Of a DNA stretch of 55,300 nt, positions 42,367 through 51,403 are shown piece by piece. Numbering within the stretch: the stretch's first letter is position 1; the number at the start of each line of letters is the position of its first letter. The DNA comes from Aquimarina algiphila (lineage in GTDB: Bacteria > Bacteroidota > Bacteroidia > Flavobacteriales > Flavobacteriaceae). Position numbers and translations under genes: made by a program. The DNA is taken from contig NZ_VLNR01000050.1 in NCBI RefSeq assembly GCF_007489275.1, positions 1 to 55,300 of the forward strand, in the 5' to 3' direction. The notes below the pieces were generated by a model. The model was not told the DNA's origin and ran no database searches. It saw nothing but the letters and a program-made list of their open reading frames with translations.

Positions 42367-44764
42367 CTGATTGTTGTGTATTAATATCGGTCTCATCTGT
42401 AATAATGTGTTTGTATTTATTATACAAGAATGAAATTACCAAAAGAAGTATCCCCAAAGACAAGAACACGACAGTCTTTGCAATAGTGCCTAAATGCGAA
42501 ATATCATAGAAGAATAGTTTTATAAGTGTAATTCCAAAAAGTATGATCGCCAGGACACGTAAATATTTTTTTCTTTTCCAGATTCCTAAAACTATAAGTA
42601 GCAAGGCATATACTCCCCATAGAATACTTAATCCTAACTTATATGTTCCTGCATAATTTGCAAGATCGAGCCAGTGAACTAATTCACTACTTACTATCCA
42701 AAGTAACGTACCATGTAATATTATCTCAAAAGCAATTTTAAAAGTCCTATCCAGAAATTTTTGACGTACATAGGTATAGAAAGTATATAAAAACACTCCT
42801 ATAAATAAAAATGACACATATCGTATTCCTTGATAAGACCATAGTCCAACACTAAATTCTGTATCTTTTAACTCGAGATAAGCCATTCTAAATTCGCTTA
42901 ATACATACAACCCTCTGGTTAAAAAAACAAAGAGCGCAAGCATCATAAATCCAATAGTAATATATCCAAAAATATTATTTTTGATTTTTTTAATATTTAC
43001 AAAAGATAACAAGACAAGGAAAAACAGGGTATAGTTAATTAGCCATATAGATCCAAAGTTTCTAATATTTGATACTATAGTGTACTCATAAGTATTACTA
43101 TCTTGTGAAAAAAGTAATTGTTGTGTCTCCAAACGAGCTTGATTCCAATAATTATCTATTTCTATCCAGAATGAAAAATAACTTGTACATATCAATAATA
43201 ATGCAAGTCCTATGGTAAGCATTGTATATAACCAGGATTGTTTAGGCCAAGGGAAAGAAAGTTTTTCTTTACGATGAGTCCAATAGATAAATCCGAAAGA
43301 TAAAACACACAATACCGATGTCATTAAATAGATATTAAGACCCGGTGTTAATGCTGTTTCAGACGTAGGTTCATATCTATAGTATCCCATTGACCAATCG
43401 TGAATAAGGCTAAAAAAAGTTAATCCCCATAATGGATAGGATAAAATTTCATAAATAGGCACTTTTTTAGTACGCCCTATCCAAAACAATAATGCAGCCT
43501 CACCTGCCCATAATAATGTCACCCAATTTCCATCTAATTGTACAGGAAAAGCTATTGTAATAAAAATAAGCACCATTCCTGACACAAAATAAAACAGGTT
43601 ACGGTCAGCCAACTTTAATCTGTAAATAATAACACTAACTACAAAATGAACTACTGCATTTCCTAAGGTAAAAACTCCAAGTAATTGTTCTCCTGTCTCA
43701 TGGTCTTTTAACATTGAAAAACCAATGCCATAAAAAACAAATGAATTACTTAATTGTAAAATAACATCGCTAGTCCGAAAGCTTTCTTTTTTTCTCAGTT
43801 TATATATGAGGAACATCAGATAAAATGTTATAAAAAAGATAAATAAAAATAATAAACCAAGCGTAAAATGTTCCTCAATATCATATTGTCCGACATACCA
43901 TGTAAAGAAAATAATCCAGGTAAGGAAAAAGGATGAGAACGATAAAGCTTTCCAGTACTTTTTTATCGCTATAGCTAGTATCCCCGCATTAATTATAGCC
44001 ATATAACTAAAAAGTATTACCACTCTGCCAGAACCATCACTTAACAAAAATGGAACAGCATACGCTCCTACCAATCCTATATGAGCAATAATCTGTTTAT
44101 TATAATGTAATGCTGTTACTACGGTAAATGCGGTAAATAGTAACATAAGTACAAACGTAAGTGTTTGCGGAATGAGACCATATAGATTATACGCTAAAAA
44201 AGTTATAAAATACATAATAGCCATCGCACCACTCACCAATACAGCACTAAAGTTTTTGTACTTTTTCTTAAGCTTCATACCAACTCCTAAAAGCCCTACT
44301 CCCATTAAATATCCCAATACAATTCTGGTTAATGGGCTTATTAGATCATGCTCTATGGAATATTTACCACCTATTGCCACACCAATTATGATAACTATTA
44401 TACCAATCTTATTGATAAGGTTTTCTCCGATAAATTTTTCCAGATTAGATTTCTTTTTTGGAGTATTGACCTTCGATACTGGGTTTGATAAAGGTTTTGT
44501 TGTTGCTTGTACTGCTGCTGCTTCCTTAATGGTATCGACAACAGGGATTTTTTCTTCTTTTACCTCATCGACTACTTCTATGACTTGTGAAACCTCGGGT
44601 ACAATTTCTGTTTCTACCTCGTTTTGCTGCTCTAAGGATGAAGTTTTTAATTGATAGATCTCATCTTTGAGATTTTGTATTTGTGTTGAGAAATCTTGTT
44701 GTCTTTTTAGTAAGATCTCAAGTTTTTCCAGAAGTTGATGTATCTGATCTTGATTGTCTCCCAT
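42356..44764 (-). CDS. DUF2339-type polytopic membrane protein
   Basis: An 802-residue protein. Residues 1-55 are a coiled coil (LLEKLEILLKRQQDFSTQIQ and onward), followed by a Glu/Val/Pro-rich linker and then about 20 hydrophobic segments from residue ~110 to the end. The first of these begins FIGENLINKIGIIVIIIGVA, a sequence typical of DUF2339 proteins. It forms a two-gene unit with the DUF3999 gene. The role of this pair is not known; a part in envelope transport or maintenance is only a guess from location. Confidence 0.85.
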   Translation of the reverse strand: MGDNQDQIHQLLEKLEILLKRQQDFSTQIQNLKDEIYQLKTSSLEQQNEVETEIVPEVSQVIEVVDEVKEEKIPVVDTIKEAAAVQATTKPLSNPVSKVNTPKKKSNLEKFIGENLINKIGIIVIIIGVAIGGKYSIEHDLISPLTRIVLGYLMGVGLLGVGMKLKKKYKNFSAVLVSGAMAIMYFITFLAYNLYGLIPQTLTFVLMLLFTAFTVVTALHYNKQIIAHIGLVGAYAVPFLLSDGSGRVVILFSYMAIINAGILAIAIKKYWKALSFSSFFLTWIIFFTWYVGQYDIEEHFTLGLLFLFIFFITFYLMFLIYKLRKKESFRTSDVILQLSNSFVFYGIGFSMLKDHETGEQLLGVFTLGNAVVHFVVSVIIYRLKLADRNLFYFVSGMVLIFITIAFPVQLDGNWVTLLWAGEAALLFWIGRTKKVPIYEILSYPLWGLTFFSLIHDWSMGYYRYEPTSETALTPGLNIYLMTSVLCVLSFGFIYWTHRKEKLSFPWPKQSWLYTMLTIGLALLLICTSYFSFWIEIDNYWNQARLETQQLLFSQDSNTYEYTIVSNIRNFGSIWLINYTLFFLVLLSFVNIKKIKNNIFGYITIGFMMLALFVFLTRGLYVLSEFRMAYLELKDTEFSVGLWSYQGIRYVSFLFIGVFLYTFYTYVRQKFLDRTFKIAFEIILHGTLLWIVSSELVHWLDLANYAGTYKLGLSILWGVYALLLIVLGIWKRKKYLRVLAIILFGITLIKLFFYDISHLGTIAKTVVFLSLGILLLVISFLYNKYKHIITDETDINTQQSDEE

Positions 44765-45078
44765 ATTATTGTATTCTCATTTACCAAATACCCCGTTGTC
44801 ACAAAACAGGCATAGGTTGATTAGTTATTTAGTTACTTTATACCATTGACAATGATAATCACATAAAACTTGTCCTATTGAATCTATATTATCAAAAGTA
44901 AAATATCGCATTTAAAAGCTTACAAATATCTATGACATTTCCTATTTATACTACCCGGTTTCCCGTGAAACCTAATAATTAATCTTATATAAAGTATCAA
45001 AACAGGTACTATATCATCCTGAAAAGGTATAAAGATTTTCTGAAACAATCGAATTATAGTTTTAAATCCTGATCATTT
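44765..45078. other. Intergenic stretch, nothing recognised
   Basis: 314 AT-rich bases between the DUF2339 start and the sigma-factor stop. A GGTTTCCCGT segment near 44958 also occurs near 34284, but I attach no function to it. Confidence 0.35.
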
Positions 45079-46356
45079 TCAATTTAAAATATGTGCAATT
45101 TTATCTTTTAGAAATTGTTTTTCTGGTTTTGATTGAGTGAGTTGTACTGCTTTTTGATAATGCTCTATAGCTTTGGTATTATTTCCTAAACGTTGTTGAA
45201 TTTCTCCTAATGTAGCGTGATATACATAATATTTTTTAAGCATTGTATTGTTTTCGACATTTTTGAGAGCAATTAAGGCTTCTTTAGGCCCTTTCAGTTC
45301 TAAAATAACTAAGCACTGGTTTAAAAATACAATAGGATCATTTCCTATCTTCAACAAAAGTTTATAATACTCAAGTATTTTATTCCAATCTGTATCTTTA
45401 TATTCTTTAGCATTACAATGCTCATATGCGATTGCTGCTTCCAAATGATACGTGGTTAATCCTTCTCCAAAAGCAGCTTTATTTAGATATTTCTGTCCCG
45501 AATTTATAAATTCTTTATCCCATTTGGATCGATCTTGTTTTGTAATTAAAATCAGTTCTCCTTTTTCTGTAAGCCGACTATTAATTCTAGCAGTATGAAA
45601 ACACATAAGAGCCATTAAAGCATAAACTTCTGGTAACTGAGTTCTTTTTACAGATAATAATGACTTACAAAGTGACATTGCCTGGCTGATTAAATCTTTA
45701 CGAATTAGTTGATCGTTATGTGTAGAGTTATATCCTTCATTAAACATCAAATAAATAGCACTTAATACTGTATGTGTTCTTAAAGAGATTTGTTCAGAAG
45801 CCGGGATTTTTGGTTTTATTTTATGTTTTCTAAAAAATTCTTTGGTACGATATAAACGCTTTGAAATAGTATCTTCACTTGTTAGAAAAGATTTTGCAAC
45901 TTCTTTGGTACTAAATCCGCATAATGATTTTAAGATAAAGGTAATTTGATTCTCTTGAGAAATATCAGGATGGCAACATGCGTACATCATTCCCAGGAAA
46001 TCATCTTTAATATGTTCCTCCTGCCAATAATTATTCATTGTCGTTGTAAGAGTGTATCCTGATGTTAAAAGTTGTTTCTGGGGATCTGAGAAATCAATAA
46101 CACGACTATGCTTATTACGTCTTATGATATCAATAGCTTTATTTTTTGCAGTACGATATAACCATGCTCTTGGATTATCGGGCATTCCTCTATATTTCCA
46201 TGTTTCCAAAGCCTTAACTAATGCATCTTGCACTACATCTTCTGCCATTTCGATGTTTTCAGTTCCAAATATTTTAATCAATACAGAAACCATCTTTCCA
46301 GACTCTTGTCTAAAAAGATGGTTTAACGTATGATCTATAGAGTTCTTTTTTTTCAA
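45079..46356 (-). CDS. ECF sigma factor, ECF42-type with C-terminal extension
   Basis: A 425-residue sigma factor. Region 2 spans residues about 10-75 (AEDVVQDALVKALETW, then PRAWLYRTAKNKAIDIIRR), region 4 about 125-180 (LCGFSTKEVAKSFLTSEDTISKRLYRTK), and the remaining ~240 residues are an all-helical extension ending in TPR-like repeats (LGEIQQRLGNNTKAIEHYQKAVQL). This long extension plus two adjacent YCII/DGPF proteins is the signature of the ECF42 group, which lacks a classical anti-sigma factor; the extension is thought to control activity. No anti-sigma gene is present here. It follows the second YCII gene by four bases. Confidence 0.88.
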   Translation of the reverse strand: MKKKNSIDHTLNHLFRQESGKMVSVLIKIFGTENIEMAEDVVQDALVKALETWKYRGMPDNPRAWLYRTAKNKAIDIIRRNKHSRVIDFSDPQKQLLTSGYTLTTTMNNYWQEEHIKDDFLGMMYACCHPDISQENQITFILKSLCGFSTKEVAKSFLTSEDTISKRLYRTKEFFRKHKIKPKIPASEQISLRTHTVLSAIYLMFNEGYNSTHNDQLIRKDLISQAMSLCKSLLSVKRTQLPEVYALMALMCFHTARINSRLTEKGELILITKQDRSKWDKEFINSGQKYLNKAAFGEGLTTYHLEAAIAYEHCNAKEYKDTDWNKILEYYKLLLKIGNDPIVFLNQCLVILELKGPKEALIALKNVENNTMLKKYYVYHATLGEIQQRLGNNTKAIEHYQKAVQLTQSKPEKQFLKDKIAHILN

Positions 46357-46360
46357 AAAA

Positions 46361-46705
46361 CTATTCTAATGGGCTTATTTCACGAACCTCTACACTACAC
46401 TTATATTCAAAACTCGGACATTCTTTGGCAATAAGAGCTGCCGATTCTAATGAATCTGCCTTAATAATCAAGTATCCTCCTACTAATTCTTTGCCTTCTG
46501 CAAATGGTCGATCAATTACTTTTTCACCTGCTTCTGTAAGTTTTTTTCCTTCATTCATTAGAGGTTGTCCTCCAATCAATTGATTCTTTTCTGCCAACCC
46601 TCCCATCCAACTTTGCCAATGTTCCATATGCTTTTGCATTTCTTCTGGAGAATTGGCATTATACTCTTCCTGTCCACCGCGGATAATAAACATAAACTCT
46701 TTCAT
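46361..46705 (-). CDS. YCII/DGPF-domain protein (copy A)
   Basis: A 114-residue cytoplasmic protein, family YCII-related. Conserved blocks: MKEFMFIIRGG at the start, HMEHWQSWMGGLAEKNQLIGGQPL in two parts, RPFAEGKELVGGYLIIKADSLESA and a final strand set ending EVREI. It is 4 bases from the sigma gene and 32 from its paralogue. In ECF42 loci these proteins are the usual partner or target genes; their biochemical role is not known. Confidence 0.85.
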   Translation of the reverse strand: MKEFMFIIRGGQEEYNANSPEEMQKHMEHWQSWMGGLAEKNQLIGGQPLMNEGKKLTEAGEKVIDRPFAEGKELVGGYLIIKADSLESAALIAKECPSFEYKCSVEVREISPLE

Positions 46706-46737
46706 AAGTTCGATTTTAATTGATTACTTCCTTTATT

Positions 46738-47082
46738 CTAGTTTTCTGGCCAAATTTCACGAACCTCTACTGCTTTATTGTCCCATTCAAATCCAGGACA
46801 ACCCTTAGCTATTTCAGTAGCTTCATCTAATGAATCGGCTTTTATTCTAAGATATCCACCAACCAATTCTTTGCCTTCTGTTAAAGGACGGTCAATCACT
46901 TTTCCATCGTTCATAACGGTATTGCCATAATAATGTAAGCGCTCTCCACTAATAAATTTATCTTGTTGGGCAATCCCTTCGATCCATTGTTGCCAATGTT
47001 GCATGTGCTCTTGTTGCTCTTCTGGTGACTTTGTATTCCATACTTCGTCTCCTCCTCTAAAAAGGAACATAAATTCTTTCAT
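46738..47082 (-). CDS. YCII/DGPF-domain protein (copy B)
   Basis: A 114-residue paralogue of copy A (MKEFMFLFRGGDEVWNTKSP, HMQHWQQWIEGIAQQDKFI, RPLTEGKELVGGYLRIKADS). It has a different central part (GERLHYYGNTVMNDGK) but the same end (AVEVREIWPE). It is the first gene of the three-gene unit, and a gene-free 492-base region lies upstream, which should hold the promoter recognised by the encoded sigma factor. Confidence 0.85.
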   Translation of the reverse strand: MKEFMFLFRGGDEVWNTKSPEEQQEHMQHWQQWIEGIAQQDKFISGERLHYYGNTVMNDGKVIDRPLTEGKELVGGYLRIKADSLDEATEIAKGCPGFEWDNKAVEVREIWPEN

Positions 47083-47574
47083 GTGATTGTTTTTTTAATT
47101 GTTTATTTATTTTTCACACTACTATAACGAATTCACTTTTAATATTTGGACAGTTCAAATTTATTTTTTTAATCCCTTATTTTTATTTTATGGACATTAA
47201 GCAATTACATATCCTTTTGATCAAGATTGTCAGTAGCATAAAAGTTATTTGATTGACATGAATTTAATTATTAAAAATAAAGTATTCTCTTTTACATATT
47301 ATCTTCTATTTTAAGAATAGAATATGTAGTTTAGAATACAAAAAAATACAATATAAAATGTATAAAATATAATTGTGGAAGGACCAGCTCTTAAGGATAA
47401 GAGCAAAACCTATGGCTTAAAATTTTATATCAAAAACATAGGTTTTGGCTATATTATTCATTTAGACACACACCTATAAGGGGCTAATTTTCAAACAGGT
47501 TATAACAACAATTACTATATATAAGTTCATATGAAACTTATACAAAAAGTATTAAAAAACAAAACTTCAATATA
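47083..47574. other. Gene-free region upstream of the ECF42 unit
   Basis: 492 bases. It should contain the promoter of the sigma/YCII unit at its left end. It also holds two adjacent hairpins at 47387-47447. No credible open frame is seen. Confidence 0.45.
47387..47447 (+). other. Two adjacent hairpins, possible structured RNA
   Basis: GCTCTTA at 47387-47393 pairs with 47398-47404 around an AGGA tetraloop; directly following, CAAAACCTATG at 47404-47414 pairs exactly with 47437-47447. They share a base and lie in a gene-free region. A small RNA or a decayed terminator array is possible. Confidence 0.4.
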
Positions 47575-47949
47575 TTATTGATTCATCGATTTATTGTATT
47601 TCACTCTTTTTTCATTAACAAGAAGAAAAAGGGCAGTCTCGGTAGCTTCGAAATAAATACATTTTTCATTTCCAATACAAACTTCACGGCTTTTTTCATT
47701 TACAGACCACTTATTTTCTTTTGTCTGATCTTTTGATTTTTCTGTAACTGTAAAATCAGATTTAAATATAAGAACTGTTTCTGGATTGTCCTCTTGAGTC
47801 CATGTCCCTATTAATCCATAACTTTTTTGGATTTCAAGAGTTTCTACAGTATTAACAGTTATATTATCTTGTTTTCCTGAAAAACTTGTAAGAGACATCG
47901 TTAATAGAAATACAGCAGAAATTACGGTGATAGATTGGGATCTTTTCAT
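47575..47949 (-). CDS. Small secreted lipocalin-like protein (copy A)
   Basis: A 124-residue protein with a signal peptide (ending LTSFSG). It is beta-rich with the sequence GLIGTWTQEDNPETVLIFKSD, then NKWSVNEKSREVCIGNEKCIYFEATETAL. This pattern (GLxGxW, then a series of strands) suggests a small lipocalin-like fold. It is a paralogue of the gene at 48082-48465 (GLVGKWMMEGDPETYIDLRS). Both have one Cys pair in the strand region (VCIGNEKC here). Ligand and role unknown. Confidence 0.6.
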   Translation of the reverse strand: MKRSQSITVISAVFLLTMSLTSFSGKQDNITVNTVETLEIQKSYGLIGTWTQEDNPETVLIFKSDFTVTEKSKDQTKENKWSVNEKSREVCIGNEKCIYFEATETALFLLVNEKRVKYNKSMNQ

Positions 47950-48081
47950 AATTTAAATTTTATTAAGGGTATAAATTTAAGTTTTTTTTTGGTAACCTTA
48001 GGTTTTTGGGCATTCTTGTATATCAAAAAAGAATATCAGAACTAATACTATATCTTATATAACAAAGTTTATACCAGTATT

Positions 48082-48465
48082 CTATTTCTTTGCTCTTATA
48101 TACTGAAGTCTCATTTTATTTATTGTGAGGGTAAGTATATCTTGTTCTAACACATATTCTATACATACTTCTGAATCACTTGCTAAACTTGCTTTTAAAC
48201 AGAGTTTTTTTTCTTTTATAGACCAATATCGTTCTAATGGTTCTCCTATAGATTTCTCTATGACAGCACCATTTGAGCGTAGATCAATATAGGTCTCGGG
48301 ATCACCTTCCATCATCCATTTCCCTACCAATCCATCAGGATCATTACTATTTGGCGTTACATTTTCGCTTTTTAAGGTAGACTCTTGATAACCAGGGATA
48401 TTTTTAAAACTTGTGAATATTGTTATAGAAAACAAAAGAATGATAAGGGCGTGCTTTGACTGCAT
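48082..48465 (-). CDS. Small secreted lipocalin-like protein (copy B)
   Basis: A 127-residue paralogue of copy A, with a signal segment (HALIILLFSITIFTSF). It keeps GLVGKWMMEGDPETYIDLRS, the RYWSIKEKKLCLKAS strand and a terminal TINKMRLQYIR, similar to NEKRVKYNK of copy A. It lies 11 bases after the DinB gene, so it is the last gene of the YdeI-PD40-DinB unit. Function unknown. Confidence 0.6.
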   Translation of the reverse strand: MQSKHALIILLFSITIFTSFKNIPGYQESTLKSENVTPNSNDPDGLVGKWMMEGDPETYIDLRSNGAVIEKSIGEPLERYWSIKEKKLCLKASLASDSEVCIEYVLEQDILTLTINKMRLQYIRAKK

Positions 48466-48476
48466 AATTTTGGGTA

Positions 48477-49058
48477 TTAAACAAGCCTAAATTTAACACT
48501 TTTTTTAATGTTATGCTTTATTTTTTTTGTTAAATACCTTTCTTTTATGATATTAATGTGGTGCAATTCATGTCCTGCTATATGATATCCTAATGCTCTC
48601 ACGCTAGTTTTATTATTATTAGCGGTACCTATTCGTAATAATGCATCGTCAGAAAAGCCATTAAAGAGTGTTATTGTAGACATTCTAACTGCCTCATACT
48701 CCTGCATAATATTCTTTATCGTCCTTGTATAGGTATCAGCATATCGTGTATAGTCCTTCTCCTCAAATCCAGGCAGAGAGGTTTTATCATTTCTAGCAAA
48801 AGTAAGTGCCCTATATCCATAAATTCTTTCATCATCTATAATATGAACCAATACTTCTTTTATTGACCATTTATTCTCTGCATATTTATAATTCAATTCT
48901 TTTTCTGATAATGAAGCAACAAATTTCTTGATAGTATTAAAATTATCATATAACTGTGTCAAAAGATTTCCATCCTTTTTTATATGATCCATATACATTT
49001 CTGCATAAACAGGGTATTCCTTCTTAGAAGGGAATGCTATTATTTTATTTGTATACAT
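48477..49058 (-). CDS. DinB/YfiT-like four-helix protein
   Basis: A 193-residue DinB-type protein, a four-helix bundle that binds a metal with three His. The likely ligands are His in VLVHIIDDER (about residue 72) and the two His of HIAGHELHH (about residues 158-166). The helix starting NKWSIKEVLVHII is characteristic. Family members include thiol-dependent transferases and stress-related proteins; the substrate here is unknown. It lies 30 bases after the PD40 gene and 11 before a lipocalin-like gene. The first ~20 residues precede the usual domain start, so an internal Met (residue 21 or 23) may be the real start. Confidence 0.8.
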   Translation of the reverse strand: MYTNKIIAFPSKKEYPVYAEMYMDHIKKDGNLLTQLYDNFNTIKKFVASLSEKELNYKYAENKWSIKEVLVHIIDDERIYGYRALTFARNDKTSLPGFEEKDYTRYADTYTRTIKNIMQEYEAVRMSTITLFNGFSDDALLRIGTANNNKTSVRALGYHIAGHELHHINIIKERYLTKKIKHNIKKSVKFRLV

Positions 49059-49088
49059 AAACTTAATTATTTATTAACCATCAACACC

Positions 49089-49979
49089 TTATTCTTTTAA
49101 GGAATAAATTATTTTAGCATCTACCCAGTAAATATCTTTATTGCTGGTGTAGAAGAAATATTTTCCATCTCTACTTACAAAAGGGCACAATTCATGGCCA
49201 TTGGTGTTTATTGAAGCTCCCATATTTTTTGATTCTGTCCAAGTACCATCGTTATTTTTAAAACTTATGTATAAATCACCTCGTCCTAGTCCCTCTTTTC
49301 GAGTAGCGCAAAAAATAATATAAGATTCATCAGGAGCTATAAATACATCTGCTTCATATGCATTTGTATTTATTGTTTCTGGTAACCTTACGGCTTTCTG
49401 AAAATGACCTGATACTCTTTCTGAGGCATAAATATCAAAATTATGATTCTCCTTACCAACTTTATTAGAACTAAAGTACATCGTGCCTGTTTTGGTAAAA
49501 GAAATATAATACTCGTTTTTATTAGTATTAATATTTTCTCCGGCATTTATGGGTTTTGACCATCCTGTTTTTTCTTTTTTGGAATACCAAATATCATGGT
49601 CTTTCCTCTCTCCAGTTCCATCTAAAGGCATATCTGATATATAATATAATTCATCTTCATTTGGAGATAAAAAAGGATCATTAAAACCATATATATCGTG
49701 AGAAATAATAGTTATTGGAGTTGTCCAGGAATCATTATCTAATCTTGAATATCTTATTTCAGAGTTTTCTCCTGTATCCACTCCATAGAAAAATTCAGTG
49801 CCATCTTTTGAAAAAACCGAACCAAACTCGTATTCATTTTCTTTAGAAATTATACCAGGAGCAAAAATTTCTGGAGTAGTAGAAGGCGGAGTCTGTTTTA
49901 GATATAAATGTGATTTTTGTGCTTCAACTTTACATGTAATACAAAGCATTACTATAATAAAAAATAAATGTCTCATCAA
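49089..49979 (-). CDS. Secreted PD40 beta-propeller protein
   Basis: A 296-residue protein with a signal peptide (ending TCKVEAQ). The rest is a series of WD40-like PD40 blades: FGSVFSKDGTEFFYGVD, FNDPFLSPNEDELYYISD, YYISFTKTGTMYFSSNK, YEADVFIAPDESYIIFCATR, HELCPFVSRDGKYFFYTSN. Such propellers occur in TolB and in many exported Bacteroidota proteins; no OmpA-type or protease domain follows. A binding role outside the cytoplasm is inferred. Its start overlaps the stop of the YdeI gene by four bases (ATGA). Confidence 0.85.
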   Translation of the reverse strand: MMRHLFFIIVMLCITCKVEAQKSHLYLKQTPPSTTPEIFAPGIISKENEYEFGSVFSKDGTEFFYGVDTGENSEIRYSRLDNDSWTTPITIISHDIYGFNDPFLSPNEDELYYISDMPLDGTGERKDHDIWYSKKEKTGWSKPINAGENINTNKNEYYISFTKTGTMYFSSNKVGKENHNFDIYASERVSGHFQKAVRLPETINTNAYEADVFIAPDESYIIFCATRKEGLGRGDLYISFKNNDGTWTESKNMGASINTNGHELCPFVSRDGKYFFYTSNKDIYWVDAKIIYSLKE

Positions 49980-50542
49980 TAATATTTTTTTATCCCACCA
50001 AAGCCTGCTATCAATTTACCCTGGGAGGTTTTGTTTATAAAATTTGTCAATCTTTTCTCAAATTCTTCAGGACGTTTCCTGGCTGAATCAATATAAGCAA
50101 TACGAATCCTTCTATAGGATATAGATAATTTTTGATAATTACTCCAAGCTATATTATTTTTTTTGATTTTTTCCATAATATCTGTTGGAAATACAAAATC
50201 CTCTTGAAGTATTTTTTTACTAATTTCTTGTATTGAAGGGTGTAACATTTTTTGTTGAGTAAGCCAATATAATCGCTCTCTATTGGGTTGTGAATATATG
50301 CTATTGGCTTTTCTTGGTGTAAACCTTTGAGCAGTATGCTCATCATCTACTTTTTTAACAATACTATCTATCCATCCAAAACAGAGGGCTTCTTCAACTG
50401 CATCATTATATAGAATGCGTGGTTTTCCTGAAGATTTTTTAGGATATATCAACCAAATCTCATCCGCTTTCCTAAAGTTTTTCTGAAGCCAATTACGCCA
50501 CTCATTTCTATCCACAAAATATACTTTTTCGAAATTTTTCAT
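49976..50542 (-). CDS. YdeI/OmpD-associated family protein
   Basis: A 188-residue cytoplasmic protein. The signature is FVDRNEWRNWLQKNFRKADEIWLIYPKK, then DAVEEALCFGWIDSIVKK and a central RFTPRK segment, as in the YdeI family, whose members have been linked to resistance to cationic peptides and bacteriocins. The second half is helical (YRRIRIAYIDSARKRPEEFEKRL) and ends IAGFGGIKKYY. It is first in a unit with the PD40, DinB and lipocalin-like genes. Molecular function unknown. Confidence 0.82.
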   Translation of the reverse strand: MKNFEKVYFVDRNEWRNWLQKNFRKADEIWLIYPKKSSGKPRILYNDAVEEALCFGWIDSIVKKVDDEHTAQRFTPRKANSIYSQPNRERLYWLTQQKMLHPSIQEISKKILQEDFVFPTDIMEKIKKNNIAWSNYQKLSISYRRIRIAYIDSARKRPEEFEKRLTNFINKTSQGKLIAGFGGIKKYY

Positions 50543-50645
50543 TAATCTCTGTATAGTTAATGAATCATTATTAAAACAAGGGGGTTAACAAAAGTACCAT
50601 ATACATCCAGAGGGTAACCAAATTTCATCATAATACTCTTTATTT

Positions 50646-51080
50646 TTATTTCTCAAATAAATCGTTTGGTTGAACAACATCCACTCTGTATACTTGACCA
50701 TTCTTAAAGGTAAATATTTCTACAATATCCTGTCCCTCTCCTTCTACATCATCTAGCCATACTTTATCATGCATAATCACCTTATTATCAATCTCTAATA
50801 AATATTCTATTTTTGAACTTACTTTTGGATACCTCTTAAAATGTTTGGCTCTATTTTCTTGTAATACTTTCTTCCCTATTATCTTTTGTTTTCCATCCAC
50901 ATAAACTTGTACATCTTCAGCAAAATTATTTACATACTTTTCAGCATTTTTGTCATTAACAGCTTCAATCATTTTTTTTATAACCCTACTTTGTTCACCA
51001 TCACTTAATTGATTATTTTTTGGAGTACAACCCAAACAAGATATTAGTACCAATACTCCAAAAAAGTTGATATTTTTCAT
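50646..51080 (-). CDS. NTF2/SnoaL-like lipoprotein
   Basis: A 144-residue protein with a lipoprotein signal (ending VLISCLGC, Cys17 or 18). The mature part follows the cone-shaped NTF2/SnoaL fold: a long N-terminal helix (SRVIKKMIEAVNDKNAEKYVNNF), the AEDVQVYVDGKQKIIGKKVLQ strand-helix and end strands (IVEIFTFKNGQVYRVDVVQP). Members are isomerases, hydrolases or pure binders; catalytic residues cannot be assigned. It is a single gene between the YdeI unit and the alkyltransferase gene. Confidence 0.75.
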   Translation of the reverse strand: MKNINFFGVLVLISCLGCTPKNNQLSDGEQSRVIKKMIEAVNDKNAEKYVNNFAEDVQVYVDGKQKIIGKKVLQENRAKHFKRYPKVSSKIEYLLEIDNKVIMHDKVWLDDVEGEGQDIVEIFTFKNGQVYRVDVVQPNDLFEK

Positions 51081-51372
51081 TTTATAAGAAATTTAAATTA
51101 TTTATAATGTATCACTTTTATCCCCTTTTATATTATTTTGGGGTAGTACTTACTATATGATTCTAATATAAAACAAGAGCGTAATCGGTCTAATTTAGAA
51201 AAAGATTTTTGATCATATTCATAAAAAAAACATAATCCTTTGATATGACAAATGTTACAAAGACCCAATGTATGAATTCAAATAAAATGAACAAGAGGTA
51301 GGGTATTATTGCTTTACATCGTTTTATAATAAAAATATGCCCATAACTTATCTATAACGTAAATGGTAGAAG

Positions 51373-51399
51373 AGGGGTATTCTTTAGTCGAATACTCCT
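51373..51399 (+). terminator. Plus-strand-oriented terminator-like hairpin
   Basis: AGGGGTATTC at 51373-51382 pairs with GAATACTCCT at 51390-51399 (one G-U in plus-strand RNA, A-C on the other strand), followed on the plus strand by TTTTTTT. No plus-strand gene precedes it; it lies five bases beyond the stop of the minus-strand alkyltransferase gene. Confidence 0.55.
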
Positions 51400-51403
51400 T
51401 TTT

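Noticed and set aside
44950..44970. GGTTTCCCGT shared with 34284 as a LytTR binding site
   Set aside because: Only single copies exist at each place; LytTR sites are paired direct repeats, so the match is too short to use.
47189..47251. 20-codon ORF in the gene-free region
   Set aside because: No promoter, no recognisable content and length within chance expectation.
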